Assembly (NCBI GenBank): GCA_010027915.1
Contig: RGUG01000062.1
Coordinates: 1 to 7,320 of the forward strand
Direction: 5' to 3'
From: a bacterium
GTDB lineage: Bacteria; Margulisbacteria; Marinamargulisbacteria; SXXA01
DNA: 7,320 nucleotides
In this document: piece by piece, positions 1 to 7,131 of the stretch
How the letters are laid out: each line of letters starts with the position of its first letter
Numbering within the stretch: position 1 is the first letter of the stretch
Made by a program: the position numbers and the translations under genes
Notes under the pieces: model-generated
Seen by the model: the letters and a program-made list of their open reading frames with translations, nothing else
Databases searched by the model: none
What the model was told of the DNA's origin: nothing

Positions 1-447
1 CATCATGGCCACCATCATCAGCCCCATGCGTTGGGACACATCGGCATACAAACAGTCGGCCACCACCGCAAAGGTACCCCCTTCGGTGAGCCCCCCAAAC
101 CCGTGATACACCGTGGACCATGCCAATACATGCAACAACGGCAAGCCCCACACCACCCCATCCTCGTAAAGGGTGTGGGGTGTCATGACCCGACGAAGGG
201 TGGCGTTCATCAGACACAGACCGGCCACAATCAACAGGGTATTCGCCATGACCAATGCCGCATAAGTATGGTATGAATAGTGTCGGCCTTGGTAATGGGT
301 ATAGTGTTCTAGAAAGGGGCTGTCATCGGGGGCATAATACAAGCCCGTCTTTTTTAACACCGCACCCAATAACGGGGTCACCCGACGATAAAAAACAGGC
401 CGTTCATGGGGGTTGAAACGGGGTGATCCACTACCATTGAGTACGCC
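1..447 (-). CDS. Membrane protein of unknown family, C-terminal part (partial at window edge, frame-shifted relative to 378-614)
   Basis: I do not recognise this protein. The frame is open from just after a TGA at 448-450 down to base 1, where the window cuts it. It reads a basic stretch (RFNPHERPVFYRR), a short amphipathic part (TPLLGAVLKKTGLYYAPDD), a His/Tyr-rich loop (HYTHYQGRHYSYHTY), then hydrophobic helices (AALVMANTLLIVAGLCL; GVVWGLPLLHVLAWSTVYHGF) and a third beginning at GLMMVAMM. This looks like a polytopic inner-membrane protein. No ATG with a ribosome site precedes it. It is either the continuation of 378-614 after a one-base frameshift, or a separate cistron starting at GTG 381, which overlaps the upstream TGA as GTGA. 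The frameshift reading is mildly favoured because the sequence before that GTG already looks protein-like and no Shine-Dalgarno precedes it. The reading frame itself is well supported; its function is unknown. Confidence 0.5.
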
Positions 448-614
448 TCAAAGTCATTGGCCCCAACCCATGGGATATGAAACTTGAGGCCCCCATCAAA
501 CAGGCCCAGCACACAACAGGCATACACCATGACCATGCCCGTCCAGTGCCACAAGGACGCGCCCCATTTTTGGATGGTGGAAGGAAGGGGAATCATGGGC
601 CTATGCGGGCACAT
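378..614 (-). CDS. Membrane protein of unknown family, N-terminal part (78 aa before a stop)
   Basis: This frame starts 43 nt after the dnaE stop, at ATG 614 or the in-frame ATG 596. A purine-rich TGAGGGGTG lies at 631-639, rather far (16 nt) from ATG 614. The product has a short basic N-terminus, one clear transmembrane helix (LWHWTGMVMVYACCVLGLF, about residues 21-39), then a soluble part (GGLKFHIPWVGANDFEAYSMVV) and ends at TGA 378-380. The adjacent frame then continues without stops to the window edge as membrane protein. Overlap of the two open frames (378-447) marks where a frameshift would lie; a run of C bases at about 408-412 on the coding strand (CCCCC) is a plausible indel site. 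Function unknown. It could instead be a complete small protein overlapping the next cistron by GTGA. Confidence 0.45.
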   Translation of the reverse strand: MCPHRPMIPLPSTIQKWGASLWHWTGMVMVYACCVLGLFDGGLKFHIPWVGANDFEAYSMVVDHPVSTPMNGLFFIVG

Positions 615-657
615 GGGTCTGACCGGTATTCACCCCTCAGCACTTGGAACCCAGCCG

Positions 658-1794
658 TTAATACACCCCAAAATACCCCGCCCCAATGACGGTCACCAAG
701 GGCTCCCGCCAGGTCTCGTCTTCTGTGACCCAATACTGTCGACTGGCCAATACCTGGTCTTCCCCGACCCGTAATACCACGGGCATGTAGCCTGAATGGG
801 CCACCAAAATATCCCGAATGGCCACCCACACCCCGGGATCATCGATGGATCCGAGTTCAATATAAAGTCGACGCGGTCGTGCTTCATCGAGTCGTCGGAC
901 TTCATTGACCATCATCGACACCTCATCCTGATTCACCCGAATTTTTCCCTGTACCCACACCACCGCATGGTCCACCAATTGGGAGGCCAAGGCCTCAAAC
1001 CCAGGGCTTCCACCAAATACCACCAAGGGCATGGTGGCATGGTAATCTTCTAGTGTGGCCATGAGCATTTCCCGTTTGGAACGGGTCACCATGCGCCGCA
1101 CCTCACTTAGTAACCCCACCAGCACCACCTGTTTGCCATCTTCGGCGACACCCAGTTGGGCCATGGGAATGGGAACAGATGCCAGCTGTTCCGCCACTTG
1201 GTCCAACGGATGACCCGACACATACATGCCCAATAATTCTTTTTCGTAGGCCAACCGCTCCGCTTGTGACAACACGGTTGGCGTGCTGGTCGGCATCACC
1301 GGATCACCCAAGGCTTGGTCCCCAAACAAGCCCATTTGGCCATGGGCCTCCTGTTTGGCTTGAACCGCTGCCGATTCCATGGTGGGGGTCAGCCGATCCA
1401 ATAATGCCGCCCGGTCACCCAACTCATCCAAAGCCCCCGCCTTGATTAAACTTTCGATCACCCGCTTGTTGACTTGCTTTAAGTCCACCCGCTTACACAC
1501 ATCCGCCAGGCTGGTATAGGGTACCGTTCGGGCCTCAATGATCGATTGAATGGCCCCCACTCCCACGTTTTTGACCGCACCTAACCCACATCGAATGGCG
1601 GGTTTGCCATCTAATGTGATAATCGAAAAGCCTTCGGCTGATTGGTTGATATCAGGGGGTAAAATGCGGATCCCCATTTGACGACAGTCGTGAATATAGA
1701 TCGAAGTCCGATCCCCCAAGCCCAAAATCGATGGCGTATGCCGCACTGTGGGATTTGTTAAACCCATATTCCGCAAATTTGTCACACAATTCAA
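658..1794 (-). CDS. dnaE: DNA polymerase III alpha subunit, C-terminal part (out of frame with the N-terminal part)
   Basis: This is the distal third of the replicative polymerase. Homologous sequence starts at DRTSIYIHDCRQMGIRILPPDIN (from 1713); the residues before it are frame-shifted read-through of the upstream part, and the open frame begins only at a TTG at 1794, so no independent start is supported. In order it carries the LPPDIN motif, the end of the fingers domain, the tandem helix-hairpin-helix region (DVCKRVDLKQVNKRVIESLIKAGALDELG split over about residues 98-126 of this frame), an internal beta-clamp binding pentapeptide QMGLF (153-157, QxxLF type), the YEKELLGMYVSGHPL motif, an OB fold (about 221-301), and a tau-binding-region-like tail ending VIGAGYFGVY. 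The C-terminus is complete and nothing in it looks degraded, which argues that any break is recent or artefactual. Confidence 0.9.
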   Translation of the reverse strand: MNCVTNLRNMGLTNPTVRHTPSILGLGDRTSIYIHDCRQMGIRILPPDINQSAEGFSIITLDGKPAIRCGLGAVKNVGVGAIQSIIEARTVPYTSLADVCKRVDLKQVNKRVIESLIKAGALDELGDRAALLDRLTPTMESAAVQAKQEAHGQMGLFGDQALGDPVMPTSTPTVLSQAERLAYEKELLGMYVSGHPLDQVAEQLASVPIPMAQLGVAEDGKQVVLVGLLSEVRRMVTRSKREMLMATLEDYHATMPLVVFGGSPGFEALASQLVDHAVVWVQGKIRVNQDEVSMMVNEVRRLDEARPRRLYIELGSIDDPGVWVAIRDILVAHSGYMPVVLRVGEDQVLASRQYWVTEDETWREPLVTVIGAGYFGVY

Positions 1795-4063
1795 AGATGC
1801 GCACCGCTACTTTGGATGCCACCCCATGCTGGGCCGCACCCTCTAAAAACGCCGACCGCATCCGGGCCATTTCTTCTTTGTTTTTTTTGCCCATGGCCTT
1901 GCGTAACATATCGGCCTGACCCAGGCTAAACCCGGCAATGGTGGCCGCAATTTGCATCACCTGTTCTTGGTATAAAATCATGCCGTAGGTTGGTTTTAGA
2001 ATCGGCTCCAGTTCAGGCAACTCATATTCAATGGGGGTTTCTCCCGATTTATTCGATAAAAACGCATTGACCATACCCGACCCCAGGGGACCCGGACGAT
2101 ACAACGCCAATACCGCAATAATGTCTTCAAACACCCGGGGTTGTAAGTCTTTTAATAAGGCCCTCATGCCCCGACCTTCTAACTGAAACACCCCCGTGGT
2201 GGCAGCCTCGGATAACCAATCATAGGTAAGGGGGTCATCCAGTGGGATGGTGGCCAGATCCAATTCAATGCCATGGCGGGCCATCATCAATTGCACACAA
2301 TCATCCATCACCGTGAGGTTGCGCAATCCCAAAATATCCATTTTGAGCAACCCCACTTTTTCTAGGTCGGTCATTTGAAATTGGGTCATGACTTGGTCTT
2401 CGTTTTTGACCAGTGGCACCACCGTTGATAAGGGATCGCGTGAAATCACCACCCCTGCCGCATGGGTCGACGTGTGCCGAGATAACCCTTCGAGCCTGGC
2501 CCCAATATCCAACCATCGTTGAAACTCAGGGGATTGCTGGTACGCTTTCTTTAACTCGGGGACTTGTGCCATGGCCTCTGGAATGGAGGTGGCATGACCC
2601 GGGGCCGATGGCACCAATTTGGCCACACGATCCACATCGGACAACGGGATATTCAGCACACGCCCCACATCCCGAATCACCCCCCGGGCCGCCATGGTCC
2701 CAAATGTCACAATTTGAGAGACCCGATCCGACCCATACTTATCCACAATATATTGAATGACCTCATTGCGACGGCGAATACAAAAATCCAAGTCAATATC
2801 GGGCATGGACACCCGTTCTGGGTTTAAAAACCGCTCAAATAACAGCTGATACCGAATGGGATCTACCTGGGTGATCCCCAAGGCATACGCCACCAACGAC
2901 CCGGCGGCGGACCCCCGACCGGGGCCAACTGGAATCTTGTTTTGTCGACAAAACGATAAAAAATCATTGATGATCAAAAAATAGGGGGCATAGTGCATCT
3001 GATTGATGATGCGGAGTTCAAATGACATCCGTGTCTGTAGCTCAGGCGTGATTTCCCCATATCGACGTTGGACCCCCTCTTCGACCAATTGGGTCAGATA
3101 CGATTCGGCATCCATGCCATCGGGACAAGGAAAATCGGGGAGGTTCACTTGGCCCGTTTCGATGTGAACCTGACACTGATTGGCAATGTGAACCGTGTTG
3201 TCCAACGCCTCAGGAAAATCATGAAACAGGGCCCTCATCTCCTCAGGGGAGCGCAAATAATACTCATCTTCTTCATTAAACCGCGTGTCTTCATCCAAGA
3301 TCCGACCCGTTTGAATACAGTTTAAAATGTGCCGCCATTCCACCTGATGGGGTGCCAAGTCCATGACCTCTTGGGTCACCACCAGGGGGATGCCATGGGC
3401 CGTTGATAATGCCACCGAGCCTTCGATGGCCACCTCATCCAAGGTTGACCCATGACGGGACAACCCCAAATAAAACCGGTCGCCATAAATGTCCCGGAGG
3501 GCCATGGCCGCCTCGTGGGCTTGGGCCGATTGATACCGACGACATGCGGCGGCCACCGGTCCTTTCACCCCCGGCGAAATGGCAATCAAGCCGTCGGAGG
3601 CCTCTTTTAAGCAGGCATAATCCACGCGTGGCTTGTAATAAAACCCCCGCAAATGTCCCGCACTCACCACATGAATGAGCGACTGATACCCCTGGGCATT
3701 CATGGCCAACAAAATCAAACGGTCCCACCCACGCTCGCGCACCGACATATCAGGAACCAAAAAGACCTCACAGCCAATGATGGGGTGAATCCCGGCTTTT
3801 TTGGCTTTTAAATAAAAATCGATGACCCCATACATCACCCCGTTGTCGGTCACGGCCACGGCCCCCATGCCCATGTCTTGGCAGGCCGTCAATAGGGCAT
3901 CGGTTCGGATGGGGCTTTCTAGCAATGAATATTCGGTGTGAACATTCAGATGAACAAACGAAGGGCCCGTCGGTTGAGGCCCATCCCCTTCTTGGTTGGT
4001 CATGAGGGTGGGGATCTCCTCCCCTTCGGACACCCGGCGTATCGTCTCGTCACTCGTCATCAT
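1652..4063 (-). CDS. dnaE: DNA polymerase III alpha subunit, N-terminal part with PHP and polymerase core (frame broken near its end)
   Basis: This encodes the PHP domain (about residues 35-305), then the palm, thumb and fingers of a C-family replicative polymerase. GRGSAAGS lies at 382-389, the PDIDLDF motif carries the catalytic Asp pair D422 and D424, and the third Asp is D576 in LLKMDILGL. RPGPLGSGM, GMILYQEQVM and KFAEYGFNKSHSAAYA follow. Homology stops at Ala777 (base 1733); the last 26 residues are out-of-frame sequence ending at 1652. Combined with 658-1713 the protein would be near the usual 1,150 residues, less about 23. Two adjacent ATGs (4063, 4060) overlap the response-regulator stop, with GGGGG just upstream; an internal ATG at 4003 has GGAGGAG 12 nt upstream and leads directly into the conserved FVHL start, so it is a real alternative. 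Most PHP metal ligands are replaced. Polymerase identity is certain; integrity is not. Confidence 0.93.
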   Translation of the reverse strand: MMTSDETIRRVSEGEEIPTLMTNQEGDGPQPTGPSFVHLNVHTEYSLLESPIRTDALLTACQDMGMGAVAVTDNGVMYGVIDFYLKAKKAGIHPIIGCEVFLVPDMSVRERGWDRLILLAMNAQGYQSLIHVVSAGHLRGFYYKPRVDYACLKEASDGLIAISPGVKGPVAAACRRYQSAQAHEAAMALRDIYGDRFYLGLSRHGSTLDEVAIEGSVALSTAHGIPLVVTQEVMDLAPHQVEWRHILNCIQTGRILDEDTRFNEEDEYYLRSPEEMRALFHDFPEALDNTVHIANQCQVHIETGQVNLPDFPCPDGMDAESYLTQLVEEGVQRRYGEITPELQTRMSFELRIINQMHYAPYFLIINDFLSFCRQNKIPVGPGRGSAAGSLVAYALGITQVDPIRYQLLFERFLNPERVSMPDIDLDFCIRRRNEVIQYIVDKYGSDRVSQIVTFGTMAARGVIRDVGRVLNIPLSDVDRVAKLVPSAPGHATSIPEAMAQVPELKKAYQQSPEFQRWLDIGARLEGLSRHTSTHAAGVVISRDPLSTVVPLVKNEDQVMTQFQMTDLEKVGLLKMDILGLRNLTVMDDCVQLMMARHGIELDLATIPLDDPLTYDWLSEAATTGVFQLEGRGMRALLKDLQPRVFEDIIAVLALYRPGPLGSGMVNAFLSNKSGETPIEYELPELEPILKPTYGMILYQEQVMQIAATIAGFSLGQADMLRKAMGKKNKEEMARMRSAFLEGAAQHGVASKVAVRIFELCDKFAEYGFNKSHSAAYAIDFGLGGSDFDLYSRLSSNGDPHFTP
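1714..1732 (-). other. Junction of a frame-shifting deletion in dnaE
   Basis: These 19 nt (ATCGATTTTGGGCTTGGGG on the coding strand) are all that separates the codons for NKSHSAAYA from the codons for DRTSIYIHDC. E. coli DnaE has about 29 residues (87 nt) between the equivalent points, including the conserved VSYQTxxLKAHYPxEF segment of the fingers domain. The missing length is therefore about 68 nt, not a multiple of three, which explains the change of frame. A +1 ribosomal slip at GGGGG would restore the frame but not the missing residues. The residues read in the second frame (ILGLG) may be ancestral, so the exact edges cannot be fixed from this sequence alone. Confidence 0.8.
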
Positions 4064-5006
4064 CGCCCCCTTCGAGGGACGTGGTTCCCTGTGTCAGTTT
4101 GATGTACCGACGTTTGACTTTGTTTAATTCTTTGATGGTTTGCTTCTGACGATCCAACTGGGTTTGATAACGGCCCACTTGGCGTTGGTATCGTTTGACC
4201 GAGTGGTTCACCTGATCGGTGACAGACTGTTGGACGGTCCATAACGCCCGTTCGACTTCTTTGCGACGGCTGATATTATGAAAACAGGTCACCACCCCCC
4301 GTTGGCTGTCGTGATGATCCAGCAAGGGTGCCGCACTGATACTCACCGTGACAGGGGGGGCATCCCGACGCTCCACACACACCCATTCCATCATCTGGGG
4401 AACCCCACTTTTGGCCACCAATTCAATGGGGTTCATCATCATCAAGTGGCCTTCCCGGTCCACCAATCGAATGACGGACTGAAGGGATTCTCCGACCGCG
4501 GCCCCCAACCCCGCTTGGGCCCCTGTGTTTAAAAACTCAATCACCCCGTCACGGTTGGTCACCACCACCCAATCCGATAGGGTGTCAATGACCGATCGGA
4601 TCCACTGTTCGCGCTGTTTGAGTGCGTTTTGGGTGCGGTATTTATGAAAGGCAATCTCGATGGTGATTTGGACCGTTCGCTCATCAAAGGGCTTTAAGAT
4701 ATACCCAAATGGATCCGATTCGGTGGCACGTCCCACCGTGGCATCATCCGAATAGGCCGTGACATATACCACGGGAATGTCCCATCGACGCCGAATGGTA
4801 TGGGCGGTTTCGATGCCATCCCGGTCACCCTTGATGTGAATATCCATCAAGACCAAGTCGGGCACCTGGGCCTCACACAACGCCCAGGCATCGATGGCAT
4901 TGTCGGCGATTCCTACCACCTCATACCCCAACGCCTGCAATCGGAATGACAAATCGGTGGCCACCAAGGCCTCATCTTCGACCACCAACAACCGCTTCAG
5001 CGTCAT
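4050..5006 (-). CDS. Response regulator with REC, PAS and C-terminal coiled coil
   Basis: A 318-residue cytoplasmic phospho-acceptor protein. The REC domain (4-120) has the acidic pair E10/D11, phospho-acceptor D55 (LVLMDIHIKGD), T83 in VVYVTAY and K105 in GYILKPF, so it should be phosphorylated. A PAS domain follows (about 133-250; WVVVTNRDGVIEFLN at its start, GVVTCFHNISRRK at its end), then a helical, Lys/Arg/Gln-rich segment (about 250-303) likely to be a coiled coil, and an acidic tail ending GGDDDE. No DNA-binding, GGDEF, EAL or kinase output domain is visible, so the output is probably protein-protein. ATG 5006 is preceded by a near-perfect AGGAGGT and overlaps the kinase stop as ATGA, so kinase and regulator are almost certainly partners. 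Its stop overlaps the dnaE start. It probably relays the signal to a further protein not in this window. Confidence 0.9.
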   Translation of the reverse strand: MTLKRLLVVEDEALVATDLSFRLQALGYEVVGIADNAIDAWALCEAQVPDLVLMDIHIKGDRDGIETAHTIRRRWDIPVVYVTAYSDDATVGRATESDPFGYILKPFDERTVQITIEIAFHKYRTQNALKQREQWIRSVIDTLSDWVVVTNRDGVIEFLNTGAQAGLGAAVGESLQSVIRLVDREGHLMMMNPIELVAKSGVPQMMEWVCVERRDAPPVTVSISAAPLLDHHDSQRGVVTCFHNISRRKEVERALWTVQQSVTDQVNHSVKRYQRQVGRYQTQLDRQKQTIKELNKVKRRYIKLTQGTTSLEGGDDDE

Positions 5007-5962
5007 ACAACCTCCTGTGATGGCACCCGAAAGGTCAGTTTAAAGCGGGTACCATTGGTCTTTTCAAGCTCAATATCAGCAGATAATTGTCGACACAAGG
5101 TGGTAATCAACTGAAACCCCATGGATTGAGACCGGGCCAATTCAAGATCCGTGGGAAACCCGACCCCATTGTCTTCGACCGTGAGCACACAAGTCTGCTG
5201 AACACCTTCTGATAGTGTCACGGTAATGGTGCCCCGGTCTCGACCTTGAAACGCGTATTTATACGCATTGGTGATCAATTCATTGACTACCAGGCCCAAT
5301 GTAATGGCTTGCTGAATAGGTAAGCGAACCGGTGCCATGTCAATGTGATGGGTCACCCCACACAAGGGGGAATGGTACGACACCGACAACCGATTGAGCA
5401 TGGTGGTGACATACGCCGAAAAATCGATGTCCGACCAATTGTTGGATTGATACAAGGTTTCATGGACCAACGCCATGGCCCGAATCCGTTCTTGGCATTC
5501 TTTGACCACGGTTTTAAATAGGGGGTCATCCACATAATGGGTCTGAATCATGAGCATACTCGAAATCAATTGCATGTTGTTTTTGACCCGGTGGTGCACC
5601 TCGGCCAACAACACTTCTTTTTCTTGAATGATGGCCTCCAATGATCGTCCGGCATCACCCGTTGGTCGACTCAACGAGAGCAACAACATGCCGGGTGGTG
5701 GGCTGGGCATGGGCCTCACATGGGCCTGCCACGGGACCGCCTCGCCATCAATCTGAAGGGATTGGTCCACCGGCTCGTGGGTCTCACGAATGGTACGCAA
5801 GGTATCCAGCCAATGGGTCCGCTGGGTGGCGACCACAATACGGTCCACGGACGGGCCTGCCATCACCCCCGGTACGCTGGACGATAGAATGGTGTTATCA
5901 GCGGCCACGGCCAAACATGGAAAGGGGATACTTTGAATCACGCGGTGTAATTCAGTGTTCAC
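5003..5962 (-). CDS. Soluble PAS-HisKA_2 sensor histidine kinase
   Basis: A 319-residue histidine kinase without membrane helices. The start chosen is GTG 5962 (VNTELHRVIQ), which overlaps the transporter stop by 11 nt and has GGGG 8 nt upstream; the frame stays open to a TTG at 6001, which has no ribosome site and a poor N-terminus. Numbering from GTG: a PAS-like sensor region at about 5-100 (SIPFPCLAVAADNTIL at its start, GMLLLSLSRPT at its end), then the HisKA_2 dimerisation box with EVHHRVKNN (phospho-acceptor His124, preceding Arg), then the HATPase with N box VVNELITNAYKYAF (N227, N232), G1 VEDNGVGFP, SMGFQLITTL and NGTRFKLTF. This class of kinase usually senses a cytoplasmic signal and pairs with a REC-only or REC-PAS partner, as here. 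The signal is unknown. Confidence 0.9.
   Translation of the reverse strand: MNTELHRVIQSIPFPCLAVAADNTILSSSVPGVMAGPSVDRIVVATQRTHWLDTLRTIRETHEPVDQSLQIDGEAVPWQAHVRPMPSPPPGMLLLSLSRPTGDAGRSLEAIIQEKEVLLAEVHHRVKNNMQLISSMLMIQTHYVDDPLFKTVVKECQERIRAMALVHETLYQSNNWSDIDFSAYVTTMLNRLSVSYHSPLCGVTHHIDMAPVRLPIQQAITLGLVVNELITNAYKYAFQGRDRGTITVTLSEGVQQTCVLTVEDNGVGFPTDLELARSQSMGFQLITTLCRQLSADIELEKTNGTRFKLTFRVPSQEVV
5010..5016 (-). promoter_or_regulatory. Shine-Dalgarno of the response regulator
   Basis: AGGAGGT inside the last codons of the kinase, 3-4 nt before ATG 5006. It fixes the regulator start and suggests that the regulator is made at higher rate than the kinase, whose GTG start has only a weak GGGG. Confidence 0.75.
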
Positions 5963-6809
5963 GATGCTGACCCCACTGGGACCCAACGGCCCCGACCACA
6001 ATCAAAGCCCCGCCCATCATCATCAATGCGGTCATTTGTTGATTTAACATCACATACCCCAACCAAAACGTAAAAACCACTTCTAAATAGGCCAAGAATG
6101 AGCCCGTGACAGGCGATACCCATTGCGTGGCCTTAAAAAACAACCCATACCCGCACACCCCCACCAAAAAACAAACCCCCACGGCCAGCCCTAATTGGGT
6201 GGGTTCATACTGAGAAACGGTCATCATCCCAAAAGGTAACAGGCAAAGGGCCCCCAATCCATTTTGAATCCATACTTGCCCACTGGCCGATAGGGTCACG
6301 GGATGCCGTCGCAAGGCCAGTAACATGCACGCATTGGTAAAGGCCGACAATAAGATGGCTACAACCCCGATCGCATTGGGCATACCTGCACGAATAGAGG
6401 ACCACTCAATCAATGTAATCCCCACCAGACACAAGGCCGCCCACACCACCCTCATCCAACGCCATGGCTCTTTGATGACCACCATACCCAACACAGCCAG
6501 CATGACCGGCCACGTATACAACAACAAAATGGCCTGTCCGACTGGCAAATGCTGAAACCCTATGAAGTAAAAAATGGCCCGTATAATATTGAGTGTGGCA
6601 ATGCCCAATGACCAAGGGTGCCACAATAACGACATGGGGGTACGGTGTCGAGCGACCACCCATGGGGTGAGGATCAACGTGGGCACCGCCAATCGAATCA
6701 GGGTAAGGGTGGTCGGAGACAAGACGGTCATGTGGGTATACACCCCCATTAGCGACCATACGGCCGTCGCCAATACAATCAACCCAATGGCTAAGGTTGC
6801 TTTTTCCAT
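5952..6809 (-). CDS. EamA/DMT-superfamily transporter
   Basis: A 285-residue inner-membrane protein with about ten hydrophobic helices and the two-fold repeat typical of EamA-type drug/metabolite transporters. The first helix is LAIGLIVLATAVWSLMGVYTH, with the conserved Trp-Ser pattern of helix 1; LPVGQAILLLYTWPVMLAVLG corresponds to helices 3-4, and in the second half SPVTGSFLAYLEVVFTFWLGYVML is the matching LxxLEPVFAxLxGxxxL-type motif. ATG 6809 is preferred over TTG 6815: GGGAAAGGG lies about 8 nt upstream. The start overlaps the end of the PnuC-like gene by 19 nt and the stop overlaps the kinase start. The substrate cannot be predicted; family members export amino acids, nucleobase analogues or small metabolites. 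Being co-expressed with a small transporter and a two-component pair suggests response to a small molecule. Confidence 0.85.
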   Translation of the reverse strand: MEKATLAIGLIVLATAVWSLMGVYTHMTVLSPTTLTLIRLAVPTLILTPWVVARHRTPMSLLWHPWSLGIATLNIIRAIFYFIGFQHLPVGQAILLLYTWPVMLAVLGMVVIKEPWRWMRVVWAALCLVGITLIEWSSIRAGMPNAIGVVAILLSAFTNACMLLALRRHPVTLSASGQVWIQNGLGALCLLPFGMMTVSQYEPTQLGLAVGVCFLVGVCGYGLFFKATQWVSPVTGSFLAYLEVVFTFWLGYVMLNQQMTALMMMGGALIVVGAVGSQWGQHREH

Positions 6810-7036
6810 CGCCAATACCCTTTCCCATTGAGGATAAACAACACGATGTTACCCAACAACAACCCCCAGCCATTCGTTAATACACCGAATATTACCCACA
6901 AGATATTCCCCATCATACCCAACAAAAAACCCTTGGCTTTGTTTTCGCCCACATAATGCATACAAAGAAACGTCAACAGTGAGGCCACCCAATCAATGCC
7001 ACCGTAGGGGATCTGGTGTAGCAGGGAGCGTATCAT
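6791..7036 (-). CDS. Small three-helix PnuC/SemiSWEET-like membrane protein
   Basis: An 81-residue protein with three hydrophobic helices: GIDWVASLLTFLCMHYVG (about 13-30), KGFLLGMMGNILWVIFGVLTN (35-55) and GWGLLLGNIVLFILNGKGYWRW (56-77), ending in a basic KKQP tail. The GNILW pattern and the GYWRWK end resemble one three-helix half of PnuC vitamin transporters and the small SemiSWEET-type proteins that work as oligomers. The family call is from pattern memory. ATG 7036 is chosen because it overlaps the mini-ORF stop as ATGA, and no Shine-Dalgarno stands directly before it, which fits translational coupling; the frame is open upstream to a GTG at 7075, but the strong ribosome site there serves a different frame. 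Its stop lies inside the start of the transporter gene. Confidence 0.65.
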   Translation of the reverse strand: MIRSLLHQIPYGGIDWVASLLTFLCMHYVGENKAKGFLLGMMGNILWVIFGVLTNGWGLLLGNIVLFILNGKGYWRWKKQP

Positions 7037-7089
7037 AAGACATACCCGAGCGGAAACAGGGCCAAGCCCCACCACAGTAAAACACGCAT
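7033..7089 (-). CDS. 18-residue hydrophobic mini-ORF, possible leader or membrane microprotein
   Basis: The first ATG of the transcript (7089) has the best ribosome site in the area: TGGAGGTTGCC directly before it, with GGAGG 5 nt upstream. It opens a complete reading frame, MRVLLWWGLALFPLGYVL, ending at TGA 7033-7035. That stop overlaps the ATG of the three-helix protein (TTATGATA). The product has one Arg followed by a purely hydrophobic run, consistent with a very short transmembrane peptide or a signal-like leader. The sequence shows the ribosome site, the frame and the overlap; that it is translated, and that it couples translation to the next gene, are inferences. The alternative is that the site drives the GTG-start form of the next gene through reinitiation or that one base is missing and the peptide is the true N-terminus of the next protein. 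Confidence 0.55.
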   Translation of the reverse strand: MRVLLWWGLALFPLGYVL

Positions 7090-7093
7090 GGCA

Positions 7094-7099
7094 ACCTCC
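7094..7099 (-). promoter_or_regulatory. Strong Shine-Dalgarno for the mini-ORF
   Basis: GGAGGT on the minus strand, 5 nt (counted from GGAGG) before ATG 7089. It decides that translation of this transcript begins with the mini-ORF and not with the frame of the three-helix protein, whose own ATG lacks such a site. Confidence 0.7.
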
Positions 7100-7131
7100 A
7101 TTTAAGCCGTTATGAAGACGGAAAGAGTGAC

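Noticed and set aside
1714..1732. Programmed ribosomal frameshift in dnaE
   Set aside because: A slip on GGGGG could join the frames, but about 23 conserved residues would still be missing, so frameshifting does not explain the gap.
1733..1770. A split or inserted intein in dnaE
   Set aside because: Cyanobacterial DnaE split inteins sit at FAEY|CFN, only about ten residues before the break seen here. However, FAEYGFN is uninterrupted, the +1 residue is Gly instead of Cys, and no intein blocks are present in either frame.
2413..2760. Plus-strand open frames opposite dnaE and the other genes
   Set aside because: They are antisense shadows rich in Pro, His and Thr, without ribosome sites or recognisable domains, and the opposite strand is clearly coding.
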